A stretch of 64,000 bases of DNA from JANNNF01 sp963772935 (GTDB taxonomy: Bacteria; Pseudomonadota; Alphaproteobacteria; Rhodobacterales; Rhodobacteraceae): the NCBI GenBank assembly GCA_963772935.1, contig CAVYZK010000007.1, positions 124,001 to 188,000 of the forward strand, in the 5' to 3' direction. Each line of letters starts with the position of its first letter. Position 1 is the stretch's first letter. Below the pieces are notes generated by a model, which saw only the letters and a list, made by a program, of their open reading frames with translations, had not been told where the DNA came from and searched no databases. This document shows positions 18,999 to 27,272 of this stretch, piece by piece. Made by a program: the position numbers and the translations under genes.

Positions 18999-19009
18999 AG
19001 GCGGTCCCC

Positions 19010-19603
19010 ATGGCCCTGATCCTCGCCTCAGCCTCGGAAATCCGCCTGCGCCTGCTCACCGCAGCGGGCCTTCAAGTGCAAGCCCTGCCTGCCCGCATCG
19101 ACGAAACCGCCATCCTCGCCTCTTTGCAAGCCGAAGGCGCCAGCCCCCGCGATATTGCTGATACCCTGGCCGAGATGAAGGCCCGCAAACTCGCCGACCG
19201 CCACCCCGCCGACCTGATCATAGGCTGCGACCAGGTGCTCGATTTCAACAACCAACCCTGGTCCAAGCCCGAAACGCCCGCCGAGGCCCGCAGCCAACTC
19301 GGCCTTTTGCGCGGCCAGACCCATCACCTGCACTCTGCCGTGGTGCTCTATGAAGGCGCAAAACCAATCTGGCGCCACATCGGGCGCGCTGATCTGACCA
19401 TGCACCAGGTCTCTGACACCTATCTTGATGATTACATCGACCGCAACTGGCACAGTATCCGCCACGCCGTCGGCTGCTATAAGCTGGAAGAAGAAGGCAT
19501 CCGCCTGTTCAGCGACATAAAAGGCGACTATTTTACCATTCTGGGCCTGCCACTGCTGCCGCTGCTGGCCTATCTGCGCACCAAGGGGGTTATTCCAACA
19601 TGA
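19010..19603 (+). CDS. maf: Maf-family nucleotide pyrophosphatase
   Basis: Maf proteins hydrolyse non-canonical or modified nucleoside triphosphates. The 197-residue protein begins MALILASASEIRLRLLTAAG with the family N-terminal SxSxxR motif and has LIIGCDQVLDF as the catalytic region and FSDIKGDYFTILGLPLLPLL near the end. The choice among dTTP/UTP- and m7GTP-type Maf is not clear from sequence. The ATG at 19,010 gives the canonical start. It is the first rightward gene after oriC and overlaps aroE by four bases. Confidence 0.94.
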   Translation: MALILASASEIRLRLLTAAGLQVQALPARIDETAILASLQAEGASPRDIADTLAEMKARKLADRHPADLIIGCDQVLDFNNQPWSKPETPAEARSQLGLLRGQTHHLHSAVVLYEGAKPIWRHIGRADLTMHQVSDTYLDDYIDRNWHSIRHAVGCYKLEEEGIRLFSDIKGDYFTILGLPLLPLLAYLRTKGVIPT

Positions 19604-20439
19604 CAGACCAACCCCGCATCCCGCTGGCCGGGGTCATCGGCCACCCCATCGCCCACAGCCGCAGCCCCGCGCTGCATGGCTACTGGCTGCGCCGTTACGG
19701 CATCAAGGGCCACTACATCCCGATGGATATTGCCCCGGTGGATCTGGCCGCCGCTCTGCGGATGTTGCCCAGCATGGGGTTTGTCGGGGTGAACATCACC
19801 CTGCCCCATAAAGAGGCGGTGTTGCAGATTGCCGATATCATCACCGACCGCGCCGCCCTGATCGGGGCCGCCAACACACTGATATTCCGCAAGGATGGCA
19901 AGATTCACGCCGACAACACCGATGGCACCGGCTTTATCGCCAACCTGCGCCAGCACGCCCCACACTGGAACCCCGCCGCTGGCCCCGCAGCCGTACTGGG
20001 CGCGGGCGGTGCGGCCCGGGCCGTGGTGGCCGCGCTGATCGAGGCTGGCGTGCCCGAGATTCGCCTCGCCAACCGCACCAGACCAAGGGCCGAGGCGATC
20101 CGGTCAGATTTCGGCGCAAAAATCACTGTGCAGGAATGGGTGCAAGCCGCCCATATGATCGAAGACTGCGCCACGGTGGTGAACACCACCTCGCTCGGCA
20201 TGGTCGGCAAGCCCGATTTCCGTATCGCCATGGACGCGATATCGCCGCGCGCCCTTGCCACCGATCTGGTCTATAACCCCTTGAAAACCCAGTTCCTTAT
20301 CGCCGCCGAACAGCATGGTGCCACGGTGGTTGATGGCCTTGGCATGCTGCTGCATCAGGCGGTGCCCGGCTTTGAACGCTGGTTCGGCCACCGCCCCGAT
20401 GTTGACCAGGCCACCCGAGACGCGGTGCTATCAGCATGA
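19600..20439 (+). CDS. aroE: shikimate dehydrogenase
   Basis: NADPH-dependent reduction of 3-dehydroshikimate in aromatic amino acid synthesis. The 279-residue protein has the shikimate-binding GHPIAHSRSPALHGYWL, VNITLPHKEAV with the catalytic Lys, the NADP-binding VLGAGGAARAVVAALIEAG and NRTRPRAE, and DGLGMLLHQAVPGFERWFG at the C-terminus. ATGA overlaps join it to maf and coaE. Confidence 0.97.
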   Translation: MTDQPRIPLAGVIGHPIAHSRSPALHGYWLRRYGIKGHYIPMDIAPVDLAAALRMLPSMGFVGVNITLPHKEAVLQIADIITDRAALIGAANTLIFRKDGKIHADNTDGTGFIANLRQHAPHWNPAAGPAAVLGAGGAARAVVAALIEAGVPEIRLANRTRPRAEAIRSDFGAKITVQEWVQAAHMIEDCATVVNTTSLGMVGKPDFRIAMDAISPRALATDLVYNPLKTQFLIAAEQHGATVVDGLGMLLHQAVPGFERWFGHRPDVDQATRDAVLSA

Positions 20440-21023
20440 CCTTCCGTTTGGGCCTCACCGGCTCCATCGGCATGGGCAAATCCACCACCGCCGCGATGTT
20501 TGCCGCGCAAGGCGTGCCTGTCTGGGATGCAGATGCCGCCGTCCACCGGCTCTACGCCCCCGGCGGCGGTGCCGTCGCCCCGCTCGCCGCCCTCTGTCCT
20601 GCGGCCCTGATCAACGGCAGCATTGACCGCATGGCCCTCAAGGAGTGGATCAGTACCAACCCTGACGCGCTGCGGCAGATTGAGGCAATCGTCCACCCCC
20701 TCGTCGCCGCCGACCGCGCCCATTTCATCGCCAAAACAGTCTCTGACATCGCGGTTTTCGACATTCCCCTGCTGTTCGAAAACGGCACCGAGGCGCAGTT
20801 TGACGCGACCCTTCTCGTCACCGCGCCGCCTGCCCTGCAACGCGCCCGCGTGATGGCTCGCCCCGGCATGACCGACGCCCAATTTGCCCTGATCCTGCAA
20901 CGCCAGATGCCCGATGCCGAAAAACGCCGTCGCGCCACCCACATCGTCGAAACCCTGTCGCTGGACAGCACGAACGCCTATATCACCGCCCTGCTGACCC
21001 ATATCCGAGGCCACAATGCGTGA
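20436..21023 (+). CDS. coaE: dephospho-CoA kinase
   Basis: Last step of coenzyme A synthesis. The 195-residue protein has the P-loop GLTGSIGMGKSTTAAMF at residues 6-22, WDADAAVHRLY, FDIPLLFENG, and the lid RQMPDAEKRRRATHIV. Length is normal. It overlaps aroE by four bases and dnaQ by eight, so it lies in the middle of a compact operon. Confidence 0.97.
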   Translation: MTFRLGLTGSIGMGKSTTAAMFAAQGVPVWDADAAVHRLYAPGGGAVAPLAALCPAALINGSIDRMALKEWISTNPDALRQIEAIVHPLVAADRAHFIAKTVSDIAVFDIPLLFENGTEAQFDATLLVTAPPALQRARVMARPGMTDAQFALILQRQMPDAEKRRRATHIVETLSLDSTNAYITALLTHIRGHNA

Positions 21024-21699
21024 GATCGTTCTCGATACCGAAACCACCGGCCTTGACCCCACCACCGGGGATCGCATCGTCGAAATCGGCGCGGTCGAAC
21101 TGTTCAACCAACTGCCCACCGGCCGCACCTACCACCAATACATCAACCCCGAACGCACCATGCCGAAAGAGGCGTTTGATGTGCATGGCCTCGGCGATGA
21201 TTTCCTGCGCGACAAACCCCTGTTTCGCGCCGTCGGTCAGGCCTTTCTCGACTTCATCGGCGACGCGCAACTGGTGATCCACAACGCCGCCTTTGACATG
21301 AAGTTCCTGAACCACGAACTTCAGCGCGCCAATATGCCCACCATCCCCTACGATCGCGCCGTTGATACCGTCCTGATCGCCCGCAAGAAGTTTCCCGGCT
21401 CGCCTGCCTCGCTCGATGCCCTCTGCCGCCGCTTTGGCGTGGATAATTCGGCGCGTGAAAAGCACGGCGCCTTGCTCGACAGTGAAATTCTGGCCGAGGT
21501 TTACCTCGAACTGATCGGTGGGCGTCAGCCCGACTTTGCCCTGTCGGCCAACCAGTCCAACAAAGGCCAGTCCGGCGACTGGCGCCCCCGTCCGCGCCCC
21601 ACCGCCCTGCCGCCCCGCATCACCGAAACGGAATCCGCGGCCCACGACAAATTCGTGGAAAAGCTGGGCGATTCCGCCATCTGGAAACAGCGCACATAG
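21016..21699 (+). CDS. dnaQ: DNA polymerase III epsilon subunit (3'-5' proofreading exonuclease)
   Basis: Proofreading exonuclease of the replicase. The 227-residue protein has exo I VLDTETTGLDP with the catalytic Asp-Glu pair, exo II VIHNAAFDMKFLNHEL, and exo III-epsilon HGALLDSEILAEVYLEL with the catalytic His and Asp, a DEDDh exonuclease. A Pro/Arg-rich linker precedes the C-terminal segment HDKFVEKLGDSAIW. It ends the maf-aroE-coaE-dnaQ operon, directly followed by a hairpin. Confidence 0.97.
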   Translation: MREIVLDTETTGLDPTTGDRIVEIGAVELFNQLPTGRTYHQYINPERTMPKEAFDVHGLGDDFLRDKPLFRAVGQAFLDFIGDAQLVIHNAAFDMKFLNHELQRANMPTIPYDRAVDTVLIARKKFPGSPASLDALCRRFGVDNSAREKHGALLDSEILAEVYLELIGGRQPDFALSANQSNKGQSGDWRPRPRPTALPPRITETESAAHDKFVEKLGDSAIWKQRT

Positions 21700-21703
21700 A
21701 AAT

Positions 21704-21730
21704 GCCGGCCCCGCAGGACCGGCTTTCGTT
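21704..21730 (+). terminator. terminator after dnaQ
   Basis: GCCGGCCC (21,704-21,711) pairs with GGACCGGC (21,716-21,723) with one mismatch around CGCA, followed by TTTCGTT. It lies between the converging dnaQ and secB. Confidence 0.6.
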
Positions 21731-21742
21731 ACAAATCCAGCC

Positions 21743-22234
21743 TTAGTTGACCGCAGTTGCCGCAGGGGCCGCCGCCGCACGCCGGGCAATTTCCTGCCGG
21801 TACAGGGCCAGAAAATCCACTGTGTCGATGTTCAGCGGCGGAAAGCCCCCGTCGCGCGTCACATCGGAAATGATCCGGCGGCAGAACGGAAACAGCAACC
21901 GCGGGCACTCGATCAGCAGGAAAGGGTGCAACTGGTCTTCCGGCACGCCTTCCACATGGAACACACCGCCGTAATCCAGCTCCATCAGGAACAGCGTGTC
22001 GCCGTTGGCCTTGTTCTTCGACGTGACCTTGTATTTGGTGATCACGTCGTACTGATGGTCGCCGCCCCGCTTGCGCGCATCAAGGCTGACCGCCACCTGA
22101 ATGTCGGGCTGCACTTCGCCCCCCGTCAGGCCCTTTTGGGCCACCAGATTCTCAAACGACATATCGCGCACAAACTGCGCCAGCACGCTCATCCGCATTT
22201 GCGGGGCAGCAGCGCCATTGTCTTCGTCGGCCAT
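21743..22234 (-). CDS. secB: protein-export chaperone SecB
   Basis: Tetrameric chaperone that keeps preproteins unfolded and passes them to SecA. The 163-residue protein starts MADEDNGAAAPQMRMSVLAQF and has YVRDMSFENL-type FVRDMSFENLVAQ, TLFLMELDYGGVFHVEGV, and ECPRLLFPFCRRIISDVTRDGGFPPL, all characteristic. The ATG at 22,234 was chosen because GAGGAG lies about eight bases upstream; a longer start at 22,255 lacks similarity. Confidence 0.96.
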   Translation of the reverse strand: MADEDNGAAAPQMRMSVLAQFVRDMSFENLVAQKGLTGGEVQPDIQVAVSLDARKRGGDHQYDVITKYKVTSKNKANGDTLFLMELDYGGVFHVEGVPEDQLHPFLLIECPRLLFPFCRRIISDVTRDGGFPPLNIDTVDFLALYRQEIARRAAAAPAATAVN

Positions 22235-22291
22235 CCCTGAACTCCTCATTCGCACGGGTTATCCGCGTGATATCAGGTCAAACGCCGCCCC

Positions 22292-22765
22292 TCAATGGCG
22301 CGTCCATCCAGATTTGCCGCGCGTTGGCGGTTGCGCGGCTTCATCCTCGCCCACCTCGTGGAATTCGGCGTCAATGAAACCGGGGTCCGGCCGATGTGCT
22401 TCACGCCCCGGCATGCCCTGCACGTGTATCCGGCGTGCCAGCAAGGCAATCACCAACTTCTGCACCGGCGGGATCAACAACAGCAGCCCCAAAGCATCGG
22501 TCAGAAACCCCGGCAGGATCAGCAATATCCCCGCCATCAGCGTCAGCACCCGATGGATCAGCGGCGACAGCGGGTCCACCGACCGCAGCCCGTTGCGCAA
22601 CTCTGCCGCGCCCTGCATCCCTTGGGCGCGCAGCAAAGACATCCCGATCATGCCCGACACAATCACCCACGCCAGCGTTGCCCACAGGCCAATCGCGCCG
22701 CCCACAACCACAAACAGCCCGATTTCAATCAGCGGAACCGCCAATATCGCCACCAAAAGCCACAT
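22292..22765 (-). CDS. fxsA: FxsA-family membrane protein
   Basis: FxsA family members are small inner-membrane proteins; E. coli FxsA relieves phage T7 exclusion by F when overproduced, but the normal role is unclear. The 157-residue protein has MWLLVAILAVPLIEIGLFVVVGG, then GLWATLAWVIVSGMIG and LTLMAGILLILPGFLTDALG, the GxLLxxPGxLTD signature, and a hydrophilic C-terminal tail. It lies downstream of secB on the same strand but upstream in transcription order, and diverges from the Tim44-like gene. Confidence 0.88.
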   Translation of the reverse strand: MWLLVAILAVPLIEIGLFVVVGGAIGLWATLAWVIVSGMIGMSLLRAQGMQGAAELRNGLRSVDPLSPLIHRVLTLMAGILLILPGFLTDALGLLLLIPPVQKLVIALLARRIHVQGMPGREAHRPDPGFIDAEFHEVGEDEAAQPPTRGKSGWTRH

Positions 22766-22897
22766 CTTTCCTCTCCTTCGGGCCCGTCCTGCGGCTTCGT
22801 GACGCCGCAGCGGTAGACACTTGCCGACCCAACACCTACATAAGGTTCAGTTCGTTCAAGACCAAGCCATCACCGCACCAATCTCGGGGTTCCCACT

Positions 22898-23554
22898 ATG
22901 AGTTCGTCTATCCTTCAACTGCTGGTGCTGGCCGGAATTGCCGTGTTCCTGATTTTGAAGCTGCGTTCCGTTCTGGGCACCCGCGAAGGGTTTGAAAAAC
23001 CCCCCGTCCCGTTAGAGGATGTGCGCCCCCGCGCCCGCACCTTTGACGTGATCGAAGGTGGGCCCGACCGGGATATCACCGACCATGCCGCCGACGGCTC
23101 TGCCGCTGCCAAAGCCTTGGCTGCGATGAAGACCGCCGAGCCGGGCTTTTCGGTCAGCACCTTCCTGCAAGGCGCCCGCGGCGCCTATGAGATGATCCTG
23201 ATGGCCTATGAGAAGGGCGATCTTGACAGCATCCGCCCCTTCCTGTCCGACGAGGTTGAAGCCACCTTCGGCACCGCCATCGCCGCGCGTGAAGATCAGG
23301 GGCTGACGGTTGAAGCCACCTTTGTCGGCATGAAAGAACTCGCGTTGCAAGACGCGACCTATGACCGCGACAGCAAACTGGGCGAAATTTCCGTGCGCTT
23401 TGTGGGTGAGACTACGTCGGTGGTCCGCAACAAGGCTGGCGAGGTGATCGAAGGCAGCCCGACCGAGATCAAGCGCCAGCGTGATGTCTGGACCTTCGCG
23501 CGGCGCATGGGGGTTGATGATCCCAACTGGCAGCTTGTGGGCACCGGCGACTGA
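22898..23554 (+). CDS. Tim44/TimA-family membrane-associated protein
   Basis: The 218-residue protein has one N-terminal membrane span (ILQLLVLAGIAVFLILKLRSVLG), a short linker, and a Tim44-like domain from about residue 80 (FLQGARGAYEMILMAYEKGDLDSIRPFLSDEV...). This domain is related to mitochondrial import factor Tim44; the bacterial TimA proteins are membrane-linked and poorly defined. Its position directly upstream of mltA and near secB is common in the group and suggests envelope work. Confidence 0.85.
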   Translation: MSSSILQLLVLAGIAVFLILKLRSVLGTREGFEKPPVPLEDVRPRARTFDVIEGGPDRDITDHAADGSAAAKALAAMKTAEPGFSVSTFLQGARGAYEMILMAYEKGDLDSIRPFLSDEVEATFGTAIAAREDQGLTVEATFVGMKELALQDATYDRDSKLGEISVRFVGETTSVVRNKAGEVIEGSPTEIKRQRDVWTFARRMGVDDPNWQLVGTGD

Positions 23555-23566
23555 TCCGGGGGTCTG

Positions 23567-24589
23567 ATGCGTGCCGCCCTGTCCGCCCTTCTGGTTTGTT
23601 TTGCGATGACGGCAACCCCCGCCGCCGCCCAACTGCTGACCTTTGAAGAGCTTGATGGCTGGTACGACGATCATCAGGCCGAAGGCCTGACCGCCTTCCT
23701 CGCGACCTGCGATAAATTCGACGCCCCCGATTGGCGCCCGATCTGCAAAGTGGCCAAGGACGTGCCGCTGGATGATGCCTCGGCCCGCAGCTTTTTTGAA
23801 CTGTTCTTCAAGCCCGTGCTGATCGGCACTCCTCCGGCGCTGTTCACCGGCTATTATGAACCCGAACTGCCGGGTTCTCCCGTCCGCACCCCGCGCTATG
23901 CCTACCCCATTTACCGCAAACCACCCGAGCTGACCGAAGGGCAGGTCTGGCAACCCCGGTCAGTGATCGAGGGCGGTCTGTTGCGGGGCAGGGGGTTGGA
24001 AATCGCATGGCTGGATGACCCGGTAGAGGTTTATTTCCTGCAAATCCAAGGCTCTGGCCGCATCCGTATGCCCGACGGCCATGTGATGCGGGTGGGGTAT
24101 GGCGGCAAGAACGGCCAACCCTATCGGTCTGTGGGCCAGGAAATGGTCCGGCGCGGCACCCACACACTGGATCAGGTCTCGGCCCAGGAAATCCGCGCTT
24201 GGGTCAAGCGCAACGGTGCGGCGGGGCAGGCGCTGCTGAACCACAATCCGTCCTACGTGTTTTTCCGCAAGCTGGACGATCTGCCCGCCGACCGTGGCCC
24301 GATCGGTGCCATGGGCCGGTCGATCACCACCCTGCGCTCTGCCGCAATTGACCCAGCGTTCATCCCGCTTGGTGCCCCGCTCTGGATCGAAAAAGACGGC
24401 CGCAGCCCGATCCGCCGTCTGATGATCGCCCAAGATACCGGTGGTGCCATCAAGGGCGCGCAGCGGGCCGATATCTTTTTTGGCACCGGCGACGCGGCGG
24501 GCGACGCGGCGGGCACGGTCAAGGATGGCGGGCGCCTGATCCAACTGCTGCCCATCGACCGCGCCTATGCCATGCTGCCCGAAGGCTGA
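23567..24589 (+). CDS. mltA: membrane-bound lytic murein transglycosylase A (MltA)
   Basis: Cleaves peptidoglycan glycan strands, forming 1,6-anhydromuramyl ends. The 340-residue protein has an N-terminal signal peptide (LSALLVCFAMTATPAAAQ), FTGYYEPELPGS, VYFLQIQGSGRI, and the 3D domain containing AQDTGGAIKGAQRADIFFGTG, where the essential Asp residues lie. No lipobox Cys is visible, so it may be soluble in the periplasm instead of lipid-anchored. It follows the Tim44-like gene by 12 bases. Confidence 0.93.
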   Translation: MRAALSALLVCFAMTATPAAAQLLTFEELDGWYDDHQAEGLTAFLATCDKFDAPDWRPICKVAKDVPLDDASARSFFELFFKPVLIGTPPALFTGYYEPELPGSPVRTPRYAYPIYRKPPELTEGQVWQPRSVIEGGLLRGRGLEIAWLDDPVEVYFLQIQGSGRIRMPDGHVMRVGYGGKNGQPYRSVGQEMVRRGTHTLDQVSAQEIRAWVKRNGAAGQALLNHNPSYVFFRKLDDLPADRGPIGAMGRSITTLRSAAIDPAFIPLGAPLWIEKDGRSPIRRLMIAQDTGGAIKGAQRADIFFGTGDAAGDAAGTVKDGGRLIQLLPIDRAYAMLPEG

Positions 24590-24592
24590 CCC

Positions 24593-25177
24593 ATGGCCCG
24601 CCGCCGCTCGCTTCGCCCTGATGAGGAAGACCTCTGGCTGACCGTCGCCCGCACTGCGCGGCCGATGCACCCCAAACACAGCCAGCCCCTCGCGGCCCCC
24701 ATTCCCCCACGCGCCGACCCGGTGCAGCCAGCCCCCATCCCGCGCTTGCCGTTCTTCACCCTTGGCGAAAAGGCCCGCCCCCGCGCAGCGCATAACCTTG
24801 CGCCCACACTGAAAGCCAGCCTGTCTAACGCGCCCTTGCAGATGGACGCCAAAACCCACGGCAAGATGACCCGTGGCAAACTGGCCCCCGAGGCCCGCAT
24901 CGACCTACACGGTCTGACCCTGGCCGAGGCCCACCCCGACCTGATCCGCTTTATCCTGAACGCGCAAAGCGCCGGGTTGCGTTTGGTGCTGGTGATCACC
25001 GGAAAGGGCAAACGCGGCGACGACCATGGCCCGATCCCGCAACGGATGGGGGCCCTGCGCCATCAGGTGCCGCAATGGCTCCGCATGGTGCCGATGGGGC
25101 AGGCGGTTTTGCAAGTGACCGAAGCCCACCTGAAACACGGCGGGGCAGGGGCCTATTACGTGTATCTGCGGCGTTAA
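24593..25177 (+). CDS. Smr-domain protein
   Basis: The 194-residue protein has an Arg/Pro-rich N-terminal half (MARRRSLRPDEEDLWLTVAR...) and a C-terminal Smr domain with IDLHGLTLAEAHPDLIRFI (the LDxHG motif) and VLVITGKGKRG, then an RHQVPQWL segment. Smr domains are usually DNA- or RNA-binding with nicking endonuclease activity. The start is three bases after the mltA stop. The stop overlaps the stop of the converging alpha/beta hydrolase gene by four bases. Confidence 0.88.
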   Translation: MARRRSLRPDEEDLWLTVARTARPMHPKHSQPLAAPIPPRADPVQPAPIPRLPFFTLGEKARPRAAHNLAPTLKASLSNAPLQMDAKTHGKMTRGKLAPEARIDLHGLTLAEAHPDLIRFILNAQSAGLRLVLVITGKGKRGDDHGPIPQRMGALRHQVPQWLRMVPMGQAVLQVTEAHLKHGGAGAYYVYLRR

Positions 25178-26280
25178 CGCCCCAGCTCTCGCCCGATTTG
25201 CACCACCGGCAACAGCACCACCCGCGTCGCTGTCTGCACCGTCAGAACCGTACCCGAAATCAGGTCGGTCCGCGCCGCCCGGTCGCTGTCAAACGCCTGA
25301 CCCACCGCTGAAATCCCGCCAACCACGCTTAGCAGCGTTTTGGAATCGCCCAACACAAAATGCCCCGACCCCACATTGAACGACGAGATATCCAGCAGCG
25401 TCACCTTCAGATCCGCCACCCGCGTCAAATCGGTCAGCGTGCCCAGCCGATCCCCCTGACCCGTCATCAACCCTGCGAGTTTCAGCATCCGGTCTTTGCC
25501 CGATCCGAAAATCAGAAACGGCTGTGGCAGCGTGCCAATCGCCTTGGCTTGCGTGCGGAACACCTCGACATCAATATCCGGCGAAATCAGCACAACACCC
25601 GATATCTTGTTCAGTATTGCCCGATCCCCCCGGATCGCCATCTGGCGCATCACCTCCATCACCAGGTGCGACCCCATCGAATGCGCCACCAGCGTGATCC
25701 GCCGCGCCCCCGCCTGTGACACATCGTCGATCAGCGATTCGAGCCCATCCCGCGCAAACAGCGCCGAATCCCTGTCATAGACATAGCCCAAAGGCTCTGC
25801 CGCCGATGGCCAGCTATAATGCACCACCGCCCCCGGCATCTTCAGATCATGCGCAAGCTGCGCAATCCGGTACAGCCCTTCGGAGAACGTGTTGTTATAG
25901 CCGTGAACAAAGATCACCACATCATTGCCAGACGGCCGCATCGCCTTTGCGATATCACGGCGAAATTCGCCATCGGTCTGATAGCGGACTTCCTTGGTGG
26001 TCAGAAAATCCACCTGAGGGTCCGGCTTCGCCCCGCGCCGCGGCCATTTGATCGACCCCAGCTCGCGCTCTGGCGGGATCGAAATGTCGTAACGGCCCAA
26101 AAACGTGGTTTCCGACCGCTTCGATCCGAAATGCCCGGTGTCATCATAGGCGCGGGTGGTACCGATGAACACCGACCCCACGTCGCCCACAGCCCCGGCA
26201 TCCGGGGCGACGGTGATCTGGCCACGTGGGCTGCAGGCCAGCACAAAGGTCAAAAGGAACAACGACAGAAGACGGATCAC
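25174..26280 (-). CDS. alpha/beta-hydrolase lipoprotein (DUF900 type)
   Basis: The product of about 368 residues begins with a lipoprotein signal VIRLLSLFLLTFVLACSPRG, with a lipobox ending at Cys. It then has the alpha/beta-hydrolase oxyanion strand VVIFVHGYNNTF, the nucleophile elbow VAHSMGSHLVMEV, and a C-terminal His (GSGHFVLGDSKT). This pattern fits DUF900 hydrolases, whose substrates are not known. GTG at 26,280 was chosen because it begins the signal peptide and has AGAGAAG upstream; an in-frame ATG at 26,382 adds an unlikely N-terminus. Confidence 0.82.
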   Translation of the reverse strand: MIRLLSLFLLTFVLACSPRGQITVAPDAGAVGDVGSVFIGTTRAYDDTGHFGSKRSETTFLGRYDISIPPERELGSIKWPRRGAKPDPQVDFLTTKEVRYQTDGEFRRDIAKAMRPSGNDVVIFVHGYNNTFSEGLYRIAQLAHDLKMPGAVVHYSWPSAAEPLGYVYDRDSALFARDGLESLIDDVSQAGARRITLVAHSMGSHLVMEVMRQMAIRGDRAILNKISGVVLISPDIDVEVFRTQAKAIGTLPQPFLIFGSGKDRMLKLAGLMTGQGDRLGTLTDLTRVADLKVTLLDISSFNVGSGHFVLGDSKTLLSVVGGISAVGQAFDSDRAARTDLISGTVLTVQTATRVVLLPVVQIGRELGR

Positions 26281-26382
26281 GGCAAACTTCTCTGCAAGAC
26301 TTCCCCCAAAGACTTCCGCCTTTCCGTCAGCGTGGTCAAGCGTAACGGGTTGTAACGCAGAAAATGCGATCCGGTTCCCCAA

Positions 26383-26988
26383 TTAATGCGAAAAAGCCTG
26401 CCCGCCCCAAAGTTCTTTCACCCGCGCATCGCGCCCACAGGCATTGCGATAGAACTTATAGGCATTCGCCTGCTTTTTCGGCCCCGCCCGGGTCAGCACA
26501 ATGCCTGTCCCCTTGTAGTAATCCTGATGATAATCTTCGGCGACCCAGAACTTTTTCACCCCCAGCACCGGCGTTACCACCTTTTGGCCAAGTGCAGCCT
26601 CCGCCGCCTTCACTGCCGCCACCGCATCGGCCTTCTGCGCCGGGGTCGCAAAAATCGCCGTCCGGTACGCAGGCCCCCGGTCACAAAACTGCCCGCCACT
26701 ATCGGTCACATCGACCGACCGCAAAAACTTGGCGATCAGATCGGCGTAGCTGATCTTTGCGTCGTCAAAAGTGATCTCGACCGCCTCATAATGCCCTTCG
26801 TGGTCCTCATAGGTCGGGTTGGACGACCCTCCGCCGCTATAACCGGACACCACGGATTTTACCCCCGGCACCGATTCGAAATCTGACTCGACGCACCAGA
26901 AACAGCCACCCGCAACAATCGCCTTTTGCGTTTTCGCCTGCGCCGCACCCGCCAGCGCAACACAGAATATCAGGGCCAGTCGCAACAT
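26383..26988 (-). CDS. msrA: peptide-methionine (S)-S-oxide reductase MsrA, secreted
   Basis: Repairs oxidised methionine residues. The 201-residue protein has a signal peptide (MLRLALIFCVALAGAAQA), then the catalytic AGGCFWCVESDFESVPGV, SGGQFCDRGPAYRTAIF, and AEDYHQDY. The signal peptide implies a periplasmic enzyme. ATG at 26,988 has AAGGAGAGAG immediately upstream. It is divergent from the LacI-type regulator gene. Confidence 0.95.
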   Translation of the reverse strand: MLRLALIFCVALAGAAQAKTQKAIVAGGCFWCVESDFESVPGVKSVVSGYSGGGSSNPTYEDHEGHYEAVEITFDDAKISYADLIAKFLRSVDVTDSGGQFCDRGPAYRTAIFATPAQKADAVAAVKAAEAALGQKVVTPVLGVKKFWVAEDYHQDYYKGTGIVLTRAGPKKQANAYKFYRNACGRDARVKELWGGQAFSH

Positions 26989-27136
26989 CGCTCTCTCCTT
27001 CAAACTTTGTTGAACCATCGGCGCATCGGCACGCACGGTCCACTCACCCGTCCGTGAATGACGCAACGGTGATCCACCCACCCGCCGCAACCCGGAAATC
27101 CCGGCCCGCGCGCCCGTTCGTAGTCTGTGTCAAATT

Positions 27137-27148
27137 GAATGCGTATTC
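27137..27148. promoter_or_regulatory. LacI-type operator upstream of the 27.3-kb regulator
   Basis: GAATGCGTATTC, a near-perfect palindrome with a central CG, as is usual for LacI-family operators. It lies 125 bases before the regulator's start, in the msrA-lacI gap. The same motif (GAATRCGYATTC) occurs at 32,878-32,889 and 39,674-39,685, suggesting autoregulation. Confidence 0.65.
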
Positions 27149-27272
27149 TGCCTGAACCGACGCCGCCACACCTTCCCTGCTGGGCAAGAGCATGCCTGTT
27201 CTTGTAGGGTGCGCGGGGCGAGCTTCCATCTTATGGAAATCATGCGGCTTTCCGCAGCAAGGAGTGTGTTTG

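Larger units (their letters stand above)
18599..19009. other. oriC: predicted chromosomal replication origin (oriC)
   Basis: The largest clear gene-free stretch in the left half. It holds four DnaA-box-like nonamers: TTTTCCACA (18,703-18,711), the reverse of TTATCCACA (18,722-18,730), TTATCCACG (18,831-18,839) and TTATCCACA (18,990-18,998). AT-rich tracts lie at 18,620-18,660 and about 18,760-18,800 within otherwise GC-rich DNA. Genes on the left run leftward and genes on the right run rightward, as expected for forks leaving this point, and three parS sites lie 3-9 kb away. The position between hemJ and maf fits origin neighbourhoods of related bacteria. Exact boundaries are not defined. Confidence 0.82.
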
